From Gammaproteobacteria bacterium (GTDB taxonomy: Bacteria; Pseudomonadota; Gammaproteobacteria; Burkholderiales; Burkholderiaceae_C), in contig JASGCH010000015.1 in assembly GCA_030054245.1 (NCBI GenBank), forward strand, positions 1 to 14,341: DNA of 14,341 bases, in the 5' to 3' direction. Shown here one piece after another: positions 14,132 to 14,341 of this stretch. The notes below the pieces were generated by a model. The model searched no databases. It had not been told where the DNA came from and saw only the letters and a list, made by a program, of their open reading frames with translations. Both the position numbers and the translations under genes were made by a program. Numbering within the stretch: the stretch's first letter is position 1; each line of letters opens with the position of its first letter.

Positions 14132-14175
14132 ACCCAGATTACGCAGTAGAAAAGAGTGGTAGTTTATCGGTAAAA
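14131..14175. repeat. Family B repeat, copy 2 (inverted relative to bases 1-60)
   Basis: AACCCAGATTACGCAGTAGA continues into AAAAG and, further on, AGTTTATCGGTAAAA, which mirrors bases 1-55. It starts directly where the duplicated msrA 3' end stops, so it marks a junction here too. A small ACTGC-GTA-GCAGT palindrome follows at 14181-14193. Confidence 0.6.
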
Positions 14176-14341
14176 ATTCAACTGCGTAGCAGTAGAATTT
14201 TTTGAACTATGAAAGTCAAATTGTCTTTTATAAATAAAGATGTTACTCATTTATGTAAAGTGGATTTTTTGAACCCAAAATTGAGCAAAATTGGTTTCCA
14301 AAACAGATCAGTCCATGTGCATTAGCCAACCAAATTGCCAT

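Larger units (their letters stand above)
13467..14341. other. 875-base non-coding tail of repeats and duplication debris
   Basis: It holds two blocks similar to msrA and its flanks (13692-13915, 14068-14131), a family A copy (13538-13689), a family A left part with nested hairpins (13916-14034) and a family B copy (14131-14175). A 38-codon frame at 14209-14325 has no recognisable similarity, and I do not call it a gene. The end of the window (14210-14341) shows nothing I can identify apart from TTTTTTGAAC-type words repeated at 14199 and 14266. Confidence 0.6.

Noticed and set aside
14209..14325. 38-codon open frame at the right edge
   Set aside because: No recognisable similarity, no ribosome site, and it lies among repeat debris; the chance of a random frame this short is high.

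Overview
The window is about 14.3 kb of a moderately AT-rich proteobacterial chromosome. The gene set (ApaH, MetZ, a proteobacterial-type GltX, MaeB with its phosphotransacetylase-like tail, PepP, HtpG, MsrA) fits a beta- or gammaproteobacterium. I lean towards betaproteobacterium because of the MetZ and GltX types, but the sequence alone does not settle the taxon. No rRNA, tRNA, CRISPR array or recognisable transposase gene is visible.

Layout. Bases 1-60 carry the end of an unidentified repeat that cuts off the 5' part of a GC-rich family 9 glycosyltransferase; only its last 80-odd codons remain (51-317). A minus-strand cluster follows, transcribed in the order pepP, maeB, hepT, mntA (4952 down to 536). 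It joins a peptidase and an anaplerotic malic enzyme to a HEPN/MNT toxin-antitoxin pair. A repeat-rich gap (4953-5375) precedes a plus-strand AAA/STAND-like ATPase (5376-6527). After another repeat come apaH, metZ and gltX on the plus strand; metZ and gltX overlap by one base. A 630-base gap with two full repeat copies and a loose repeat end precedes htpG. The htpG gene converges on msrA, with a 14-bp-arm hairpin between them. The last 875 bases are repeat debris: a decayed second copy of the msrA 5' end, further repeat copies, and the inverted counterpart of the repeat seen at base 1.

The genes are mostly unrelated housekeeping functions: malate to pyruvate (MaeB), proline-peptide turnover (PepP), Ap4A hydrolysis (ApaH), methionine synthesis (MetZ), tRNA-Glu charging (GltX), chaperone (HtpG) and methionine sulfoxide repair (MsrA). 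MetZ and MsrA both touch methionine, but they are not adjacent.

The most unusual feature is a palindromic, MITE-like repeat family in most of the larger intergenic gaps. Full copies are about 150-190 bp. They have termini resembling AAGAC-TTGCACCATCGGCTGG, an internal CTGTCAAAGTACAAGGCT block and often a CAGCTTCATTTCCGAAG block. Copies abut or flank msrA, htpG, the ATPase, apaH and the toxin-antitoxin module. I found no convincing wholly new multigene system. The best leads are this repeat family, the repeat-flanked ATPase and the msrA duplication.
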